DNA of 64,000 bases from Streptomyces sp. SDr-06 (GTDB taxonomy: Bacteria; Actinomycetota; Actinomycetes; Streptomycetales; Streptomycetaceae), in assembly GCF_003324565.1 (NCBI RefSeq), contig NZ_QOLA01000020.1, positions 62,001 to 126,000 of the forward strand. The letters run 5' to 3'. How positions within the stretch are numbered: position 1 is the stretch's first letter; each line of letters opens with the position of its first letter. Under the pieces are notes generated by a model that had not been told where the DNA came from, searched no databases, and saw nothing but the letters and a program-made list of their open reading frames with translations. Both the position numbers and the translations under genes were made by a program. Below are positions 50,002 through 58,425 of the stretch, piece after piece.

Positions 50002-52383
50002 TCAGTGCCCGGGGGGCGGGCCTGGGGCCAGGGTGTCGAGGAACGTGGTGAGTTGGGCGGCTTCGGGGGCGCTCAGTTCGCCTTGGGCCGCGAGCGCCTG
50101 CCTTGCGTGATCGCGGGCGGCGGCAGGGTCCTCCGGGGCCAGGGCGTAGGCCATGCCCTGGTGGGCGCGGGCGATCTGCGGGCTGTTGTCGATCGCGCCG
50201 GCGATGTCCAGCGCCTGTTGGTGTCGACGGCGGGCGGCCTCGCGGCGGCCGGCCGCGTGGTAGGTGGCGCCGAGGTCGTTGAGGACCTCGCTCTCGGCAC
50301 GCCGGTCGCCCATCCGGCGACTGAGGCAGAGCGCCCTCGCATGATGGCCGACCGCCTCGCCGAACTGCCCCAACTGCCGGTAGCCGGTACCGATGTTGGT
50401 CAGGGTGAGGGCTTCGCCCCACGGATCACCGATCCCGCGGTAGCGGTCGAGCGCCCGCCGATGGTGGTCGAGGGCCTCGGCGACCCGCCCGAGCCGGGCA
50501 TAGACCGTCCCCAGGCTCGTCAGGCTCAGGGCCTCGCCCCAGGGCGCGTCGATGCCGCTGTAGAGAGCCAGCGCCTGCTGGTGGAGGTCGATGGCCTCCT
50601 CGCTCTGCCCCAAAGTGCCCTGCGCGATACCGAAGTTGGTGAGGATCACGGCCTCGCCCCACGCGTCGTCGATCTCGCGGCACAGGGCCAGTGCCTCCAA
50701 CCCGCGGTGGAAGGCGTCCTCGTAGCGCCCGGCGTACCAGCAGGCGACGGCGAGACTGATCAGGGTTTCGGCGTGGGCCAGGCGATCGTCGAGGTGCTCG
50801 GTGGCGGCCAGGGCGAGTTCATGGGTGTGGACCCAGTCCAGGGTGCGTCCTCGGATGTCGAAGAAGTGCTGGAGAACATGGGCGTACCGCCAGACGTGCT
50901 CACTCCTGCCCTGTGCGGCCGCGTGCTTGATCATCTCGACGAGGTTCGTGTGCTCGGCCTCGTACCAGGCCAAGGCGGCGGCCCGGTCGCTCACGTCCGG
51001 GGTGCCGGCGGGCTGCCGGGCGACCTCGAACGCGAGCAGCCGCTGTCCCGGCGCCACCAGGGGACGGGCCTTCAGCGCCGTGTGCAGGTAGTGGTCGAGC
51101 AGCCGCAGCTCCGCCTCTTCCCGCTGCGCGGGCGGCTCGATCTCGTGCAGGACCTCCAGCGTGTGGCGGCGGAGCAGATCGTGCAGTTGATAGCGGTGGG
51201 GTTCGTACTGCTCCAGCAGATGTACGTCGACGAGGTCCTCCAGCCGCTGTCGTGCCGTGGCCACGTCCGTGCCCGCCAGCGCCGCGGCCGCGTACGGGTC
51301 GAGATCTGCGCCCGGATGCAGGCCGAGCAGCCGGAACAGCCGCTGGTGGCCCGGGCTGAGGCGCGCGTAGGAGAGGGTGAAGGCCGCGCTGACCGCCTGC
51401 TCGTCGCCGCCGCGGCCGGATCGAGGGGAACCCACGCGAAGCTCGGCGATGAGGTCTTCCGCCCGCCACGCGGGGCGGTGGGCGAGCCGCGCCGCGGCCA
51501 TCCGGATGGCCAGGGGGAGGCAGCCGCAGAGCTCGGCGATCTCGGCGACGGCCTCGGGTGTGTCGGTGAAGCGGTGGCGTCCCGCGACCAGGGTCACCAG
51601 CGCGCACGCCTCGGCCTCGGGCAGCACATCGAGCGAGAGCGGGACGGCACCCTCCAAGGACAGGAGCCGCCGCCGCGAGGTCACCAGGACCGCGCACGAG
51701 GCGGAGCCGGGCAGCAACGGCCGTACCTGCTCCGCGTCCGCGGCGTTGTCCAGCAACACCAGCGCCCGCCAGCCCGACAGCGTGGTACGCCACAGCGCGG
51801 ACCGTTCCTGAAGGGTGTGCGGGATGCGCGTGCCGTCGACGCCGGCCATGCGCAGCAGTGCCTCCAGTGCCGATGCCGGGTCCATCGGGGCGTGCCCCGG
51901 GGTGAAGCCGTGCAGATCGCAGTAGAACTGGCCGTCCGGGAACCTTCCGGCCATCAGATGGGCGGCGTGCACCGCCAGCGTGGTCTTGCCGACGCCCGCC
52001 ATGCCGTCGATCGCCGAAACCACCACCGCGCTCGCGCCGCCGCCGCCGACCAGCTCCGCGAGGCGGTCCAACTCGGAGGTGCGCCCGGTGAAGTCCGGTA
52101 TGTCGTAGGGCAGATAGCGCCTGCGTCCCAGCGGGCCGGGCTCCGCCGACGCCTCCGGCTCGTCGGCCGCGGCCGTGGAGAGCAGGCGTCGCTGGTCGTC
52201 CACCCCCAGCCCGAGCGCCTTGGCCACCTCCCGCACCGAGGCCATACGGGGCGTCCGCCCTTGCCCGCGCTCCAGCGCACGGATCGTCCGGGCCGACAAC
52301 CCCGCCCGCTCCGCCAGCTCCTCCTGAGTCAGTCCGGCCCGCCGCCTGAAGGTGCGCAGCACGGTGTCGAACCGTTCCGGCAT
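50002..52383 (-). CDS. XRE-NB-ARC-TPR regulator
   Basis: A 793-residue regulator. A helix-turn-helix of XRE type (residues 5-60: LRTFRRRAGLTQEELAERAGLSARTIRALERG) is followed by a linker, an NB-ARC ATPase with Walker A GMAGVGKTT (127-135) and LVLLDNAADAEQV, then about nine tetratricopeptide repeats from about residue 500 (GRYEDAFHRGLEALAL, LGQSEEAIDLHQQAL and others, roughly every 40 residues). This AfsR-tail-like architecture is common in actinobacteria, where such proteins respond to unknown signals. The ATG at 52383 is a clear start. It converges on the giant-protein operon's promoter region and diverges from the small secreted protein. Confidence 0.93.
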   Translation of the reverse strand: MPERFDTVLRTFRRRAGLTQEELAERAGLSARTIRALERGQGRTPRMASVREVAKALGLGVDDQRRLLSTAAADEPEASAEPGPLGRRRYLPYDIPDFTGRTSELDRLAELVGGGGASAVVVSAIDGMAGVGKTTLAVHAAHLMAGRFPDGQFYCDLHGFTPGHAPMDPASALEALLRMAGVDGTRIPHTLQERSALWRTTLSGWRALVLLDNAADAEQVRPLLPGSASCAVLVTSRRRLLSLEGAVPLSLDVLPEAEACALVTLVAGRHRFTDTPEAVAEIAELCGCLPLAIRMAAARLAHRPAWRAEDLIAELRVGSPRSGRGGDEQAVSAAFTLSYARLSPGHQRLFRLLGLHPGADLDPYAAAALAGTDVATARQRLEDLVDVHLLEQYEPHRYQLHDLLRRHTLEVLHEIEPPAQREEAELRLLDHYLHTALKARPLVAPGQRLLAFEVARQPAGTPDVSDRAAALAWYEAEHTNLVEMIKHAAAQGRSEHVWRYAHVLQHFFDIRGRTLDWVHTHELALAATEHLDDRLAHAETLISLAVACWYAGRYEDAFHRGLEALALCREIDDAWGEAVILTNFGIAQGTLGQSEEAIDLHQQALALYSGIDAPWGEALSLTSLGTVYARLGRVAEALDHHRRALDRYRGIGDPWGEALTLTNIGTGYRQLGQFGEAVGHHARALCLSRRMGDRRAESEVLNDLGATYHAAGRREAARRRHQQALDIAGAIDNSPQIARAHQGMAYALAPEDPAAARDHARQALAAQGELSAPEAAQLTTFLDTLAPGPPPGH

Positions 52384-52653
52384 GTCCTCCTCCTCGCCCG
52401 GAGGGCCCTGGCCGCGCGGCCCTGGGCCACGCGGCGTCAGTTCCCTGCGGGACTGTGGCCTACCCGGGAGAACGTCCGCTGAACGTCCGCCGGACGTCCT
52501 GTCGGCGGCAGGGGGCAGACGGCAGCATCGTACGCACCCCGACGTCAGGGGGTCGCGCCGTCAACCCGCCGCGGGGAAGCGCCGGTTGAGGCGCCGCGAG
52601 CCAGTTATGTGGTCGACGCGGCCACACATCTCGTCAACAACTGGAGGATCCGC

Positions 52654-53007
52654 ATGCTCAAAGGTCGTATCGCAAGGACCGTTGCCACAACGGCGCTCGT
52701 CTTGGGAGGAGCGCTGTCCATCACCCCGAGCGCTGTCGCGGACAGCGGCTCGTCACCGACGGCCGCCCCCGCGTCCAGCGATTCCGCGCTGCGGTCGTGT
52801 TGGGGCCAGCGGGTGTTCGGCAGCGCGGGCCACCATGGAAACAAAACCTGGTGCGACTCGGGCCGATACCGTGAAGTGATCACGTGTGAGACTCTGGGCG
52901 GCTATCAGTACGTGCACTACGGCCCCTGGGTGTGGGCGAGCGCGGAGAGCGTCGCCTGGTGCAACCTCGGTGACGAGATCATCGGGGACTGGACACAGGT
53001 GGGCTGA
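52654..53007 (+). CDS. Small secreted cysteine-containing protein
   Basis: A 117-residue exported protein. The signal peptide core is ATTALVLGGALSITPSAVA, cut near residue 30. The mature part has four cysteines (RSCWG, TWCDS, ITCET, AWCNL) likely forming two disulfides, and is Trp/Tyr/Gly-rich (QYVHYGPWVWASAESVAW). No family recognised; it resembles other short Streptomyces secreted hypothetical proteins, some of which are inhibitors or lytic-domain relatives. GGAGG is seven bases before the ATG. It diverges from the XRE-NB-ARC regulator, which may control it. Confidence 0.8.
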   Translation: MLKGRIARTVATTALVLGGALSITPSAVADSGSSPTAAPASSDSALRSCWGQRVFGSAGHHGNKTWCDSGRYREVITCETLGGYQYVHYGPWVWASAESVAWCNLGDEIIGDWTQVG

Positions 53008-53221
53008 GCCAGAGTCTCCTCCTGTCGGCGGCGCCCTCGACCAAGGGCCGCCCAGGGGGTGTCGACCGAGCTCCTGGCAGACCGGGCAGCATTCGAGACC
53101 GCCCCGGTTTGCCGGGAGTTTCGCGTACGCGGGGGCCCGCTCATGACTCACGATGTTCCGGGGGCCTGTTGCGGAAGTGACGGGAGTCGGGGCTGGGTGG
53201 CGTGGCTGCGAGGATGCCGTC

Positions 53222-53914
53222 ATGGAGCAGATAGTGAGTCGTCGGGAAGCGTCGGATGCGGTCCAGGATCATGGATGGCGCTACCTGTTGGGCGCCTTGC
53301 ACACGTCGGTCCCGGTCGGGACGTTGGCGCAAGCGATCACCGTGGCAGCGGACGCTGTCACGGTGTGTGGCGACGACGCCGATCGCCATCTGCGGGTCGA
53401 TGTCCGTCCTGATCGGGCCGTCTTCACCCTGCAGTCGTCGAGCGACGCGGCGGTTACTTCGCGGGACATCGGACTCGCGCGCCAGATCTCCGCCGCCGTT
53501 GAAAGGGCCGGGCTTGTGCCGGAGCCCGTATTCGGAGCGAGGGCGCCTCGGTCCGTCCAGGTCGTGGAGATCGCCATCGACGCCCTGAACATCGCCGCGA
53601 TTCGACCGTTCTGGAAGGCGGTGCTGGGCTATGCCGATGAGGCCGGCGCGGCGGGACCGGAGGATCCGCTCGTCGACCCGCTCTGGCAAGGTCCGGCGCT
53701 CTGGTTCCAGCAGATGGACCGCGCGCGGCCGCAGCGCAATCGCATCCACCTCGACATCAGCGTTCCGCATGACGAGGCGTCCCGCCGGATCGAGGCCGCG
53801 CTGGCGGCTCAGGGCCGACTCGTGTCCGCGAGCCGTGCCCCTGCCTTCTGGGTACTTGCCGACGCGGAGGGGAACGAAGCCTGCGTGACCACATGGCAGG
53901 GCCGGGACAGCTGA
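53222..53914 (+). CDS. PCD-like plus VOC fusion protein
   Basis: A 230-residue protein with two domains. Residues 8-105 resemble pterin-4a-carbinolamine dehydratase (DHGWRYLLGALHTSVPV, then a FTLQSSSDAAVTSRDIGLARQISAAVE helix), but the catalytic EHHP motif of active PCDs (histidine pair) is absent. Residues 118-225 form a glyoxalase-like domain (VQVVEIAIDALNIAAIRPFWKAVLG, then NRIHLDISVPHDEA and DAEGNEACVTTW). The fusion is known among actinobacterial hypotheticals. The ATG at 53222 excludes a spurious upstream extension. Enzymatic activity of the first half is doubtful; the ligand is unknown. Confidence 0.82.
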   Translation: MEQIVSRREASDAVQDHGWRYLLGALHTSVPVGTLAQAITVAADAVTVCGDDADRHLRVDVRPDRAVFTLQSSSDAAVTSRDIGLARQISAAVERAGLVPEPVFGARAPRSVQVVEIAIDALNIAAIRPFWKAVLGYADEAGAAGPEDPLVDPLWQGPALWFQQMDRARPQRNRIHLDISVPHDEASRRIEAALAAQGRLVSASRAPAFWVLADAEGNEACVTTWQGRDS

Positions 53915-54091
53915 GTCAACTTGTGCGCGGCGAGCGCTCGTTGACGGCCGTCACGGTCAGCATGGCCCGCGCGGAATCGGTCCGGGCGAATGCACCGGCT
54001 TGGTGGACGAGCCGGCCTGCGAGGGTGCGGTGGTGCCGAAACCATCAGAGCGAGAGCCGCTCCGCCCGCCACCTCGGTACTGTGACGTCGC

Positions 54092-54982
54092 ATGACCGAC
54101 ACCGAGATCACCGCAGACCTGGTTCGCGACCTCCTGCGGGAGCAACATCCAGATCTGGCGGGGCTGAGCATTCGCGAGGTGGCGGGCGGCTGGGGCAATC
54201 AGATGTGGCGTCTCGGGGACGAGTTGGCCGTGCGCGTGCAGCGCATGGATCCCACTCCGGAGCTCCAGCTCAAGGAACGACGATGGCTGCCGGTGCTGGC
54301 TCCGCGCCTGCCGCTCCCCGTGCCGACTCCGGTGCGGTGCGGTGAACCGTCGCACCGTTTCCCCAAGCACTGGACCGTGATGACGTGGGTTCCCGGCGAA
54401 CCGCTGGATCACGGCTCGATCACCCGCGGCGCCCACGCGGCCGACGCGCTGGCGGGCTTCCTGCGGGCACTCCACGTGGAGGCGCCTGCCGAGGCACCGA
54501 TCGGCGTGGACTTCGGCGCGCACCCGAAGAACTGCACCGAAGGCTTCGAGAACTTCTTCCAGATCGTTGCGGCCGACGACATCGCGGCAGACACCCGGGC
54601 CGTCTGGGACGACGCCGTCGCGTCCCCGGAGTGGGATGGCCCGCCGATGTGGGTGCACGGCGACCTTCATCCCGCGAACGTCGTCGTCTCGGACGGAACG
54701 TTCTCGGGCATCGTGGACTTCGGCGCCTTGTTCGCGGGCGATCCGGCGTGGGATCTCGCCGCCGCGTGGCTGCTGCTGCCCGCGGGCATGGCCGAGAGGT
54801 TCTTCGACCGGTACGCGCGTGCGGATGAGGCGACGATCCGGCGGGCCCGCGGGCTGGCCGCGCTGAAGTGCCTTTTCCTGATGTGCATGGGGCAGGCCGG
54901 AGACCGGGGCCTTCCCGGCGGCAAGCCGAACTGGGGGCCGGTGGGCCGTGCGGCGCTTGAGCGGGTCCTGAAGGGCTTGTGA
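54092..54982 (+). CDS. Aminoglycoside phosphotransferase-family kinase
   Basis: A 296-residue APH/choline-kinase-fold enzyme. The catalytic loop is WVHGDLHPANVVV (Asp as base, Asn as metal ligand) and the DFG-equivalent is IVDFGALFAGDPAWDLA. A glycine-poor N-lobe (AGGWGNQMWRL) is typical. It phosphorylates a hydroxyl of a small molecule; many family members are not resistance genes. No adjacent biosynthetic cluster fixes the substrate. The ATG at 54092 follows a weak ribosome-binding site. It is convergent with the YdcF-like gene. Confidence 0.92.
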   Translation: MTDTEITADLVRDLLREQHPDLAGLSIREVAGGWGNQMWRLGDELAVRVQRMDPTPELQLKERRWLPVLAPRLPLPVPTPVRCGEPSHRFPKHWTVMTWVPGEPLDHGSITRGAHAADALAGFLRALHVEAPAEAPIGVDFGAHPKNCTEGFENFFQIVAADDIAADTRAVWDDAVASPEWDGPPMWVHGDLHPANVVVSDGTFSGIVDFGALFAGDPAWDLAAAWLLLPAGMAERFFDRYARADEATIRRARGLAALKCLFLMCMGQAGDRGLPGGKPNWGPVGRAALERVLKGL

Positions 54983-55106
54983 TGCGGGGTGGTGCTGGGG
55001 CCCGCGGCGATGGAGCACGAGGCTTTCTTCATCCGCGGATCCGCTGTCATCTGCACATCCGATGCCTCACGAACCACCGGATGTGCTGCCGCACGACAGC
55101 GGCCGA

Positions 55107-55706
55107 CTACGGCGTGCCCTTCCGCTCAGCGGCGGTGAAACCGCGAAGTGACCACAGCCCGTACAGGGCCAGCAGCGGCTTGACGATCAGCCACTCGCCA
55201 GGACGGTAGTCGTCTGCGCGCACGAGCCTCTTGGCGAGATCAGGACGCTGCCGTCGCAAGTAGGCGCGCGCCTTGAGGGCATGAGCGGGCTGGGAGACGA
55301 TCTTGATGCGGTCGACGTCTTCGAGCAGTGGGATCACGTTCGTGATGTTCTCCCATGTCGTCGTGCTCTTGTCTTCGAGCAGCACGGAGCCGTCGAACCC
55401 GAGGACCGATTGTGCGTAGTCGGCCATCAGCTCGGCTTCCGCGACACCACCGCCCGGGGCACCGCCGCTGAAGATCACGTGCGTCTCACGCGCGCGGTCC
55501 GCGTCGACGGAGCGGATTCCGGCGCGGACCCTCCAGCGGTTGATGAAGTTCGCTGTCGCCTGCGGGTTTCGATAGCCCAGCACGACCACGGCCTCGGACT
55601 CACCTCCGCCTTCTCCGGTCAGGGCCCGAGACCAGCGCCAGTTCAACCACTCACCCCAGGCCAAGGTCGCGGCGCCGGCGATCGTCAGTCCTGTCCGTCG
55701 TCGCAT
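55107..55706 (-). CDS. YdcF-like (DUF218) protein
   Basis: A 199-residue protein with an N-terminal hydrophobic segment (LTIAGAATLAWGEWL) that may anchor it. The DUF218 core includes AVVVLGY, the VIFSGGAPGGGVAEAELMADYA block, LLEDKSTTTWENITNV (the conserved E..S.NT.EN motif) and SQPAHALKARAYLRR. YdcF-type proteins include SAM-binding YdcF and the SanA/ElyC envelope-integrity factors; the actinobacterial ones are uncharacterised. An ATG at 55706 is well placed. Convergent with the APH-type kinase with a 124-bp gap. Confidence 0.88.
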   Translation of the reverse strand: MRRRTGLTIAGAATLAWGEWLNWRWSRALTGEGGGESEAVVVLGYRNPQATANFINRWRVRAGIRSVDADRARETHVIFSGGAPGGGVAEAELMADYAQSVLGFDGSVLLEDKSTTTWENITNVIPLLEDVDRIKIVSQPAHALKARAYLRRQRPDLAKRLVRADDYRPGEWLIVKPLLALYGLWSLRGFTAAERKGTP

Positions 55707-55882
55707 GCGGCGACTCTAGGACACCGCGACATCGGCCCGGCAACTGCAACTTGGGACCCGAGGTTCAGTCACCCGTCGGCGGTGGGGCCTTCGTCGCCCG
55801 GACCAGGTATTCGGGTTCGAGTACGAACACGGGGATCGCACCCCGCCTCGGCCCGCTGCGGCGGTTCGGGCGGCGCCCCGGC

Positions 55883-55920
55883 ACCGTGGCGGCGGGACGC
55901 CCTGGTGAGCCGCCGCCACG
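55883..55920 (-). terminator. Hairpin after alpha/beta hydrolase gene
   Basis: Twelve-base perfect arms CCGTGGCGGCGG and CCGCCGCCACGG with a 14-base loop, starting nine bases past the TAG stop of the minus-strand hydrolase. A strong terminator candidate without T-tract. Confidence 0.75.
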
Positions 55921-55929
55921 GTCCCGGAT

Positions 55930-56715
55930 CTAACGGGCGAGGAAGGGGACCAGTACCGCGCTGAGTTCGGCGGGCGCGTCCAGGGCGATGAGGTGAGCAG
56001 CGGTGGCGAACTCGACCAGGGTGGCATCGGGGATCTCGGAGGCGTAGCGCCGCCCGATGTCCTGGAAGTCGGTGACGTCGAGCTTGCCGATACCGACCAG
56101 CGCAGGGACGGAGATGGTGGCGAGGTCGCCGGTCGAGGCGCCCTGGGAGTGCTCTGCCACGAGGTCCTGGTTCACCAGTGATGTCCGTATCGGGCCGCGG
56201 AGCCGGTCGGCCAGTCCGTCGGCGACGTCCTCCCAACGCCGTGCCGGCCCGCGCAGCCACATGTCCAGGTTGATGTCGAGGGCGGCGTCCAGGCCGCCCG
56301 TGGCCAGGGCCGCCGTTTCCGCCTCGTCGTACGCGACCATCTCCGCCGACCAGTCGTATCCCCGCCATGGCGGGGCGAACAGCGCCAGGGAATCCACTCG
56401 GTCCGGGTGGGCGAGAGCGAAGTCCAGGGCCACCCGGCCGCCCCAGGAGGCGCCGACGAGCCGGACCTGCGCGTGGCCGAGGTGGTCCAGCAGACGGCGC
56501 AGGTCGTCGGTCTCGCTGAACGGGCCGGTCGGCGGTGCTGATTCGCCGAAGCCGCGCAGGTCGTAGCGGATGACGGTGTGCCGTTCCGCCAGCTCGGGCA
56601 CGATCGCGTCCCACATGCGGTGGTCGGCGATGCCGGCATGCACGAGGACGACGGGCGGTCCGTCTCCGGTGACGACGTAGGAAAGGTGGCCGAGGTCATC
56701 GGCGAGGGTGATCAT
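55930..56715 (-). CDS. Alpha/beta fold hydrolase
   Basis: A 261-residue hydrolase. VVLVHAGIADHRMWDAIVP is the oxyanion strand, with HAG in place of the common HGG. The nucleophile elbow is VGASWGG. An Asp lies in GKLDVTDF, and the catalytic His is in ATAAHLIALDAPAE. The lid region (about 130-185) is helical. This is the MhpC/epoxide-hydrolase-like group. The ATG at 56715 begins MITLADDLGHLSY; a longer frame exists but reads non-coding. It is followed by a terminator hairpin. Confidence 0.9.
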   Translation of the reverse strand: MITLADDLGHLSYVVTGDGPPVVLVHAGIADHRMWDAIVPELAERHTVIRYDLRGFGESAPPTGPFSETDDLRRLLDHLGHAQVRLVGASWGGRVALDFALAHPDRVDSLALFAPPWRGYDWSAEMVAYDEAETAALATGGLDAALDINLDMWLRGPARRWEDVADGLADRLRGPIRTSLVNQDLVAEHSQGASTGDLATISVPALVGIGKLDVTDFQDIGRRYASEIPDATLVEFATAAHLIALDAPAELSAVLVPFLAR

Positions 56716-56841
56716 CCGCAGATGGCCGCAGAACAACGGTGCAGGGGCTACCCAAGAGGTTTCGCCGCCCCTGCCGTCCGACCCCCGCGGCTTCATGCGG
56801 TCGGTGTACCTGCCGGGGTGCGGTCCTGTGGGTTGGTGGCG

Positions 56842-57384
56842 CTATGCGGAACCGGTGGTGCTGGTCGGCGGAGCCTGCTGATAGAGCGTTACCAGCACGC
56901 CGTGCACGGGCTGGTCCTCTGTCTCTTCCTCTGCCTCGTCGACCAGCTTGGTGAGGGTCTCGCCGAGTTCTCTCGCCTTCGCCGGGCTGAGGCGCAGGTG
57001 GCGCAGTGTCAGGTGGGGTTCGGCGGGAGCACGGTCGAGCTCCTGGGCGACCGCGGCGAGCATCGCGGCGGTGCCTGCCGCTTGGGGTTCGGCGACGACC
57101 ATCTGTCGAGCCGTGCGCTGGTAGTACTGCTCGGTGCCTCCACGGACCTGGCGGGTCTCGGCGATGTGGACAAGACCGGCTTCGCGCAGCACTTTGAGGT
57201 GATGGGCCACGTTGCCCTTCTTCGCGTCGAGTTGCGCCGCGAGCCGGCTGATGGTGGCCGGCCGCTGGCCCAGGGCGAAGAGCAACCGCTGACGCAACGG
57301 GTGGGCGAGCGCCGCGAACTGCTGAGGTGCACTGATCTCCAGGACGTCCTCAGGAGGTGGCGGGCAGGAAGGCTCATCTCGCAT
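56842..57384 (-). CDS. ArsR family transcriptional regulator
   Basis: A 180-residue ArsR/HTH_20-type protein. The winged HTH (20-90) reads QFAALAHPLRQRLLFAL and ISRLAAQLDAKKGNVAHHLKVLREAGLVHI with the wing RGGTEQYYQR. The C-terminal 90 residues are helical with a ligand-type domain (LRLSPAKARELGETLTKLVDEAEEE). There are no metal-binding Cys, so a non-metal signal is likely. It diverges from the S41 peptidase gene; a 26-bp dyad beside its start (57389-57414) is the likely operator, giving autoregulation and control of the peptidase. Confidence 0.92.
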   Translation of the reverse strand: MRDEPSCPPPPEDVLEISAPQQFAALAHPLRQRLLFALGQRPATISRLAAQLDAKKGNVAHHLKVLREAGLVHIAETRQVRGGTEQYYQRTARQMVVAEPQAAGTAAMLAAVAQELDRAPAEPHLTLRHLRLSPAKARELGETLTKLVDEAEEETEDQPVHGVLVTLYQQAPPTSTTGSA

Positions 57385-57388
57385 GGTG

Positions 57389-57414
57389 AAAGTGTCTAAA
57401 GTCTTTGACGCTTT
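57389..57414. promoter_or_regulatory. ArsR operator candidate
   Basis: AAAGTGTC at 57389-57396 and GACGCTTT at 57407-57414 are inverted half-sites (AAAGNGTC type) with ten bases between that include a small AAAGTCTTT palindrome. The site sits between the divergent ArsR and S41 genes, five bases from the ArsR start. Confidence 0.6.
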
Positions 57415-57441
57415 GGCAAGGGCGGTGCTCTACTTCCCGCC

Positions 57442-58347
57442 ATGACAACTCTGACGAACCTTCGGCCTGCCTCGGTCATCGACGAGACGGCCCGGCTGCT
57501 GACCGAGCACTACGTTTTCCCCGAGACGGCCGAGCAGCTCGCCGGCCTGCTGAAGGGGCGCCTCGCCGAGGGCGTCTACGACGTCGACGGTGCCGAGGAA
57601 CTCGCCCGACTGGTCACCGCGGACCTTCAGTCCGTCAATGGCGACCGACACCTGAGGCTGAAGCACCACGCCGACCCGGTGCCCTCGAAGAAGGGAGCGG
57701 CCACCTTGGACTCGATGCGGCGGGAATTCGATGCCTCGCTGGGCGGTGCGCCCCGGGTGCGCTTGCTCGAAGGAGGGGTCGCCGCGGTGGAGCTGGCGCC
57801 GATGCTGTTTCCGCTGGAGTGGGCCGCGGAACCGCTGACCGCCGCGCTCACCCTGGCCTCACGCGCCCGGGCGCTGATCGTGGACCTCCGCTCCAACCGC
57901 GGCGGCGACCCGGACACGGTGGCGTTCGTCTGCAGCTACCTGCTGGACGAGCGCACCCACCTCAACACCATGTACTGGCGCGACGGCGAGCGCAGCGAGC
58001 AGTCCTGGAGCCTGCCGCACGTTCCTGGCGCGCGCTTCGGCGGCAGCAAGCCGCTGTATGTCTTGTCCAGCGACACCACCTTCTCGGCCGCTGAGGAGCT
58101 CGCGTACGACCTCCAACAGCTCGGCCGGGCCACAGTCGTGGGCGAGCGCACCCGGGGCGGCGCACATCCGTGCCAGGGCTGGACCGTGCACCCACATCTG
58201 GAGGCCACCATCCCCGTCGGCCGTGCCATCAACCCCGTCTCGGGTACGAACTGGGAGGGCACCGGCGTGCAACCGGACGTCCCCTGCGCCGCTGCTGAGT
58301 CCCTGGACCAGGCGCTCGCGCTGGCCCTCGCCCAACTGGGCGGCTGA
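57442..58347 (+). CDS. S41 family peptidase (C-terminal processing protease-like)
   Basis: A 301-residue serine protease of the S41/IRBP (tricorn-core-like) family. An N-terminal three-helix region (residues 8-75) precedes the catalytic core. ALIVDLRSNRGGDPDTVAFVCSYLLD gives the conserved strand. The nucleophile serine is in SDTTFSAAEELAYDL, the KTRGG-like loop is ERTRGGAHP. There is no PDZ domain, no signal peptide and no membrane segment, which fits the short N-terminal-helix subclass rather than periplasmic CtpA. It may degrade peptides in the cytosol. Divergent from ArsR. Confidence 0.9.
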   Translation: MTTLTNLRPASVIDETARLLTEHYVFPETAEQLAGLLKGRLAEGVYDVDGAEELARLVTADLQSVNGDRHLRLKHHADPVPSKKGAATLDSMRREFDASLGGAPRVRLLEGGVAAVELAPMLFPLEWAAEPLTAALTLASRARALIVDLRSNRGGDPDTVAFVCSYLLDERTHLNTMYWRDGERSEQSWSLPHVPGARFGGSKPLYVLSSDTTFSAAEELAYDLQQLGRATVVGERTRGGAHPCQGWTVHPHLEATIPVGRAINPVSGTNWEGTGVQPDVPCAAAESLDQALALALAQLGG

Positions 58348-58425
58348 CCCGGTCCACGCATACCCGACAGCGGCGGTGCGGAAAAAGTCGGGTGCTCAAG
58401 GCCGGTGCCGTCGCACGATGAGGGC

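Noticed and set aside
55707..55929. A possible C-terminal protein fragment near 55740-55850 on the minus strand
   Set aside because: A short protein-like stretch exists but it is too short to identify and has no start or domain context.
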